A stretch of 64,000 nt of DNA. Source: Uloborus plumipes (taxonomy: Eukaryota; Arthropoda; Arachnida; Araneae; Uloboridae). The translations under genes were made by a program, and so were the position numbers. The stretch is taken from assembly GCA_038373865.1 (NCBI GenBank), contig JAXGGA010001165.1, positions 1 to 64,000 on the forward strand. The letters are read 5' to 3'. The notes beneath the pieces are model-generated. The model did not search any database, was not told the origin of the DNA, and worked only from the letters and a program-made list of their open reading frames with translations. How positions within the stretch are numbered: the first letter of the stretch is position 1; each line of letters begins with the position of its first letter. Below are positions 61,888 to 64,000 of this stretch, in pieces.

Positions 61888-62604
61888 CGAGGGCTATCCA
61901 GAAAGTAGATTACGTTTTGGAATAAAAAATAAACAAAGTATAGGAAACAAATTTTATTATATACAGATGAAAGCCACACTCAAATACTACTTTTCTACAT
62001 AGTCACCATACAAATTAAGGCATTTATCGTAGCGATGTACGAGCTTGGAAATTCCTTCGTCGAAAAATTCGGCCGCCTTCGCCTTCAACCACTTCGTTAC
62101 CTCTTCTTGCAGCGTGCAACAAACTTCGCGAAAATTTTTGGAAAACTCAAAGAAAGTTCCGTTATTGTGAATTTTCGATTTTCACGGACTTTAGCATCGA
62201 CTTTTTCGACAAGTTCGGCAGTCACTATGCTGGGTCTCCCACTTCGATCCTCGTCGTGAACATTGGTTCGGCCATTTTTAAATCTTATGACCCACTGACG
62301 CACTCCACCTTCAGTGATAATGTTGTCCCCATACACTTCACAAAGCTGCCGATAGATTTCTATCGGTTTACAGTTTTTTGCAGTCAGAAACCTTATTACT
62401 GCACGCACCTTGCAGCTCGCGGGATTTTCAATTAACGCAGACATTTTAAACCGTCACAGTATCTGAACAGAGCACAGCACGAACCTCTCACTAGCACGGC
62501 TAGATGCCGACTGAGCTGCGCAACGCTCTGACCCCAAGATGGCCGCGCTAGCCCCGCCCCTAGCGGACACAGACGAAAACGTAATCTACTTTCTGGATAG
62601 CTTA
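61888..62604 (-). mobile_element. Second internally deleted mariner element
   Basis: Left end CGAGGGCTATCCAGAAAGTA with TA before it; the right end is the inverse (CTTTCTGGATAGC) with eroded last bases. About 717 bp. Confidence 0.9.
62097..62444 (-). pseudogene. Mariner transposase N-terminal domain, catalytic core deleted
   Basis: Encodes IENPASCKVRAVIRFLTAKN, the paired helix-turn-helix region (IYRQLCEVYG; GGVRQWVIRFKNGR) and the linker DEDRSGRPSI, about 95 residues. It then runs into a junction near 62130, after which the true C-terminus (WLKAKAAEFFDEGISKLVHR, YDKCLNLYGDYV) lies in another frame down to about 61998. All three catalytic Asp residues are lost. It keeps the DNA-binding half, whereas the copy at 26780-27223 keeps the catalytic half. 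Confidence 0.92.
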
Positions 62605-62770
62605 TAGTTACTTTCTTAGTTTTTAGTTAAAACGTTTGGTCTTTTTGACCATAGTATTGAATTCTCCCACGGCTGATGAATTCTGGATTCAACCTTTCTA
62701 CTAACTACTGCATTTAATTTACCGCCTGCTTGGCGTTGTCGTAAGTTCCTTAGTTTTTTTGCATTTTATT

Positions 62771-62902
62771 GTATTATATATATAAAAACACACAAGCATA
62801 TATACATATATATGTACCAAGCATATATATAAATATCTATGCGTATATCTATGTGTGTGTGTGTATGTATGTCTGTCTGAACATTCATGTGTGTGTATGT
62901 GC
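62771..62902. repeat. TA/CA/TG-rich simple repeats
   Basis: Mixed (TA)n, (TG)n and TGTATG runs. Confidence 0.95.
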
Positions 62903-64000
62903 ATAGCAATTTAAACAAGAACAGCATAAAATTGGAAAATGTAAGAAAATTATTTTCTTTTTAACATTTGAAAATGTCACCGTTGTTAAAAATCCACCAG
63001 TTTATTGTGTTCGGGTCAATCCATTCAAATTACCCAGTCAGTGTTGCTCAACATTTTTAATTTTCCTGATTTTTTTTATCATGGATTACCTATGGGTAGA
63101 CATGAACCAAACTGCAATTGAAAAAAATTTACATGCTATATTTTTTATTTGGCAGCCATTTCAAAATGGCGATTTGGCAAATTTGATAGAAAAACAGGGT
63201 TTGCGAAAAATTTTGTTGCCAAGTCGTTTTTAAAGATATCAAAATAATTTAAAAACCAGTGTATTCAGCATAATATTACCTTTAAATACACTTTCTTTGA
63301 ATTTCCCTATCATGTAAGAAAGTTGGTCAAAATCTTTCTCGAAAAACTAGGAAAAAACGTAGAAATTGGTAATTTTTAAGCAGGACTGCAGAGTCGGAGG
63401 AAAAATGGTCGACTCCGACTCTGGGATTTTAAAACTTCCGATTCCGACTCCCGACTCCTGCTTTTTTTATTATTTATTCTTTTTTACCCAAATGTGAAGA
63501 GGGAAAAACCCTACACAAAGGTTGAAATATTAAGTCCATTTTTAAAAGTTTCATTTTTATTCATGGTCGTAGCTAGGGATGCACCGATAAGCAAATTGGC
63601 AGATTACCGATTAATCGGTTGTTGATAATCGGCCGATTAATCGGCTGAGCCGATTAATGATAAGAAAGATTATTTTTCGACCACCAATTTTACCATCAGT
63701 GTTTTTCCTCTCTTATGTAATTCCAAGTTTAGAAATAGTAAGTAATTTATTTCTGAGAGAAGATTTTTTTCCATTTTCCTAGTTTTCAAAAACTAATTTC
63801 AACATTTTATCGAATTTCTTAGAACGAATTTTTATATTATTGTCAATAATATTACTAACACATTGTTAGTTATGTTAATTGGACATGAAAATTGGAACAT
63901 AAAAAAGGGGGGAGGTGGAGTCTGTGGAGAGCACTCCAATTTAGGAGCATTTTTAATTCATATTTTGTAATAATTAGCAGCAATTTAATTCAATACTTTT
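62903..64000. other. AT-rich DNA with hAT-like ends near 63383 and 63574
   Basis: GCAGGACTGCAGAGTCGGAG (63382) begins an AGTCGG-rich block to 63465, and CTAGGGATGCACCGATAAGC (63573) begins an ATCGG-rich block; both resemble 5' ends of widespread hAT-type repeats. Their partners would lie beyond the window. No gene. Confidence 0.45.

Overview
This is AT-rich nuclear DNA from an arthropod, most likely an arachnid (spider). The evidence is one intron-containing animal gene (NIPA-type magnesium transporter, minus strand, 43.8-48.0 kb) in a dense layer of arthropod-type transposons: BEL/Pao LTR elements, Tc1-like and mariner elements, pogo/Tigger relics, hAT elements, tRNA-derived SINEs and many TIR-bounded non-autonomous repeats. 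I saw no bacterial gene organisation, operon, CRISPR array or complete rRNA gene. The species guess is inference; the Tc1 transposase at 7.0-8.1 kb resembles those I associate with orb-weaver genomes.

Layout. 0-6.5 kb: tandem duplications, a TIR element carrying a ~131-bp tandem array split by a SINE, and a truncated hAT-like copy split by a second SINE whose promoter region is a perfect 48-bp palindrome. 6.9-8.1 kb: decayed Tc1-like element. 9.7-16.2 kb: large foldback element (A) with subterminal ~171-bp repeats, itself invaded by a Tc1-like element and by a GTCAC-rich TIR element that holds a SINE. 17.0-22.9 kb: young, nearly intact BEL/Pao retrotransposon with 257-bp LTRs differing at one site. 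23-36 kb: tandem repeats, an internally deleted mariner, a TIR element, a hAT element with 8-bp target duplication, a pogo relic and another TIR element. 36.5-43.0 kb: LINE and BEL/Pao fragments; the BEL fragment is split by a 4.47-kb DNA transposon (B) with 3-bp target duplication. 43.6-48.0 kb: two 3' exons of the NIPA gene with a Tigger relic in their intron. 49.5-51.5 kb: nested TIR repeats. 52.2-61.9 kb: multi-level nest in which a Tigger-like element encloses foldback element C, which in turn holds a TIR element with a 1.9-kb palindrome inside it, plus a SINE and a 2.1-kb hAT element. 61.9-62.6 kb: second internally deleted mariner. The right end carries simple repeats and hAT-like ends.

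Main observation. Elements A, B and C, which differ in terminal sequence, each carry relics of one large invertebrate protein family: an N-terminal CxFC-type region, a middle region around SFHxTxISLFQH, a nuclease-like region and a C-terminal cysteine-rich tail. B and C begin with TAG, end with CTA and have 3-bp target duplications; the surviving end of A also starts TAG. This is consistent with the Academ superfamily of DNA transposons, but that placement is inference. The only sequence I would call a host gene is the NIPA transporter.
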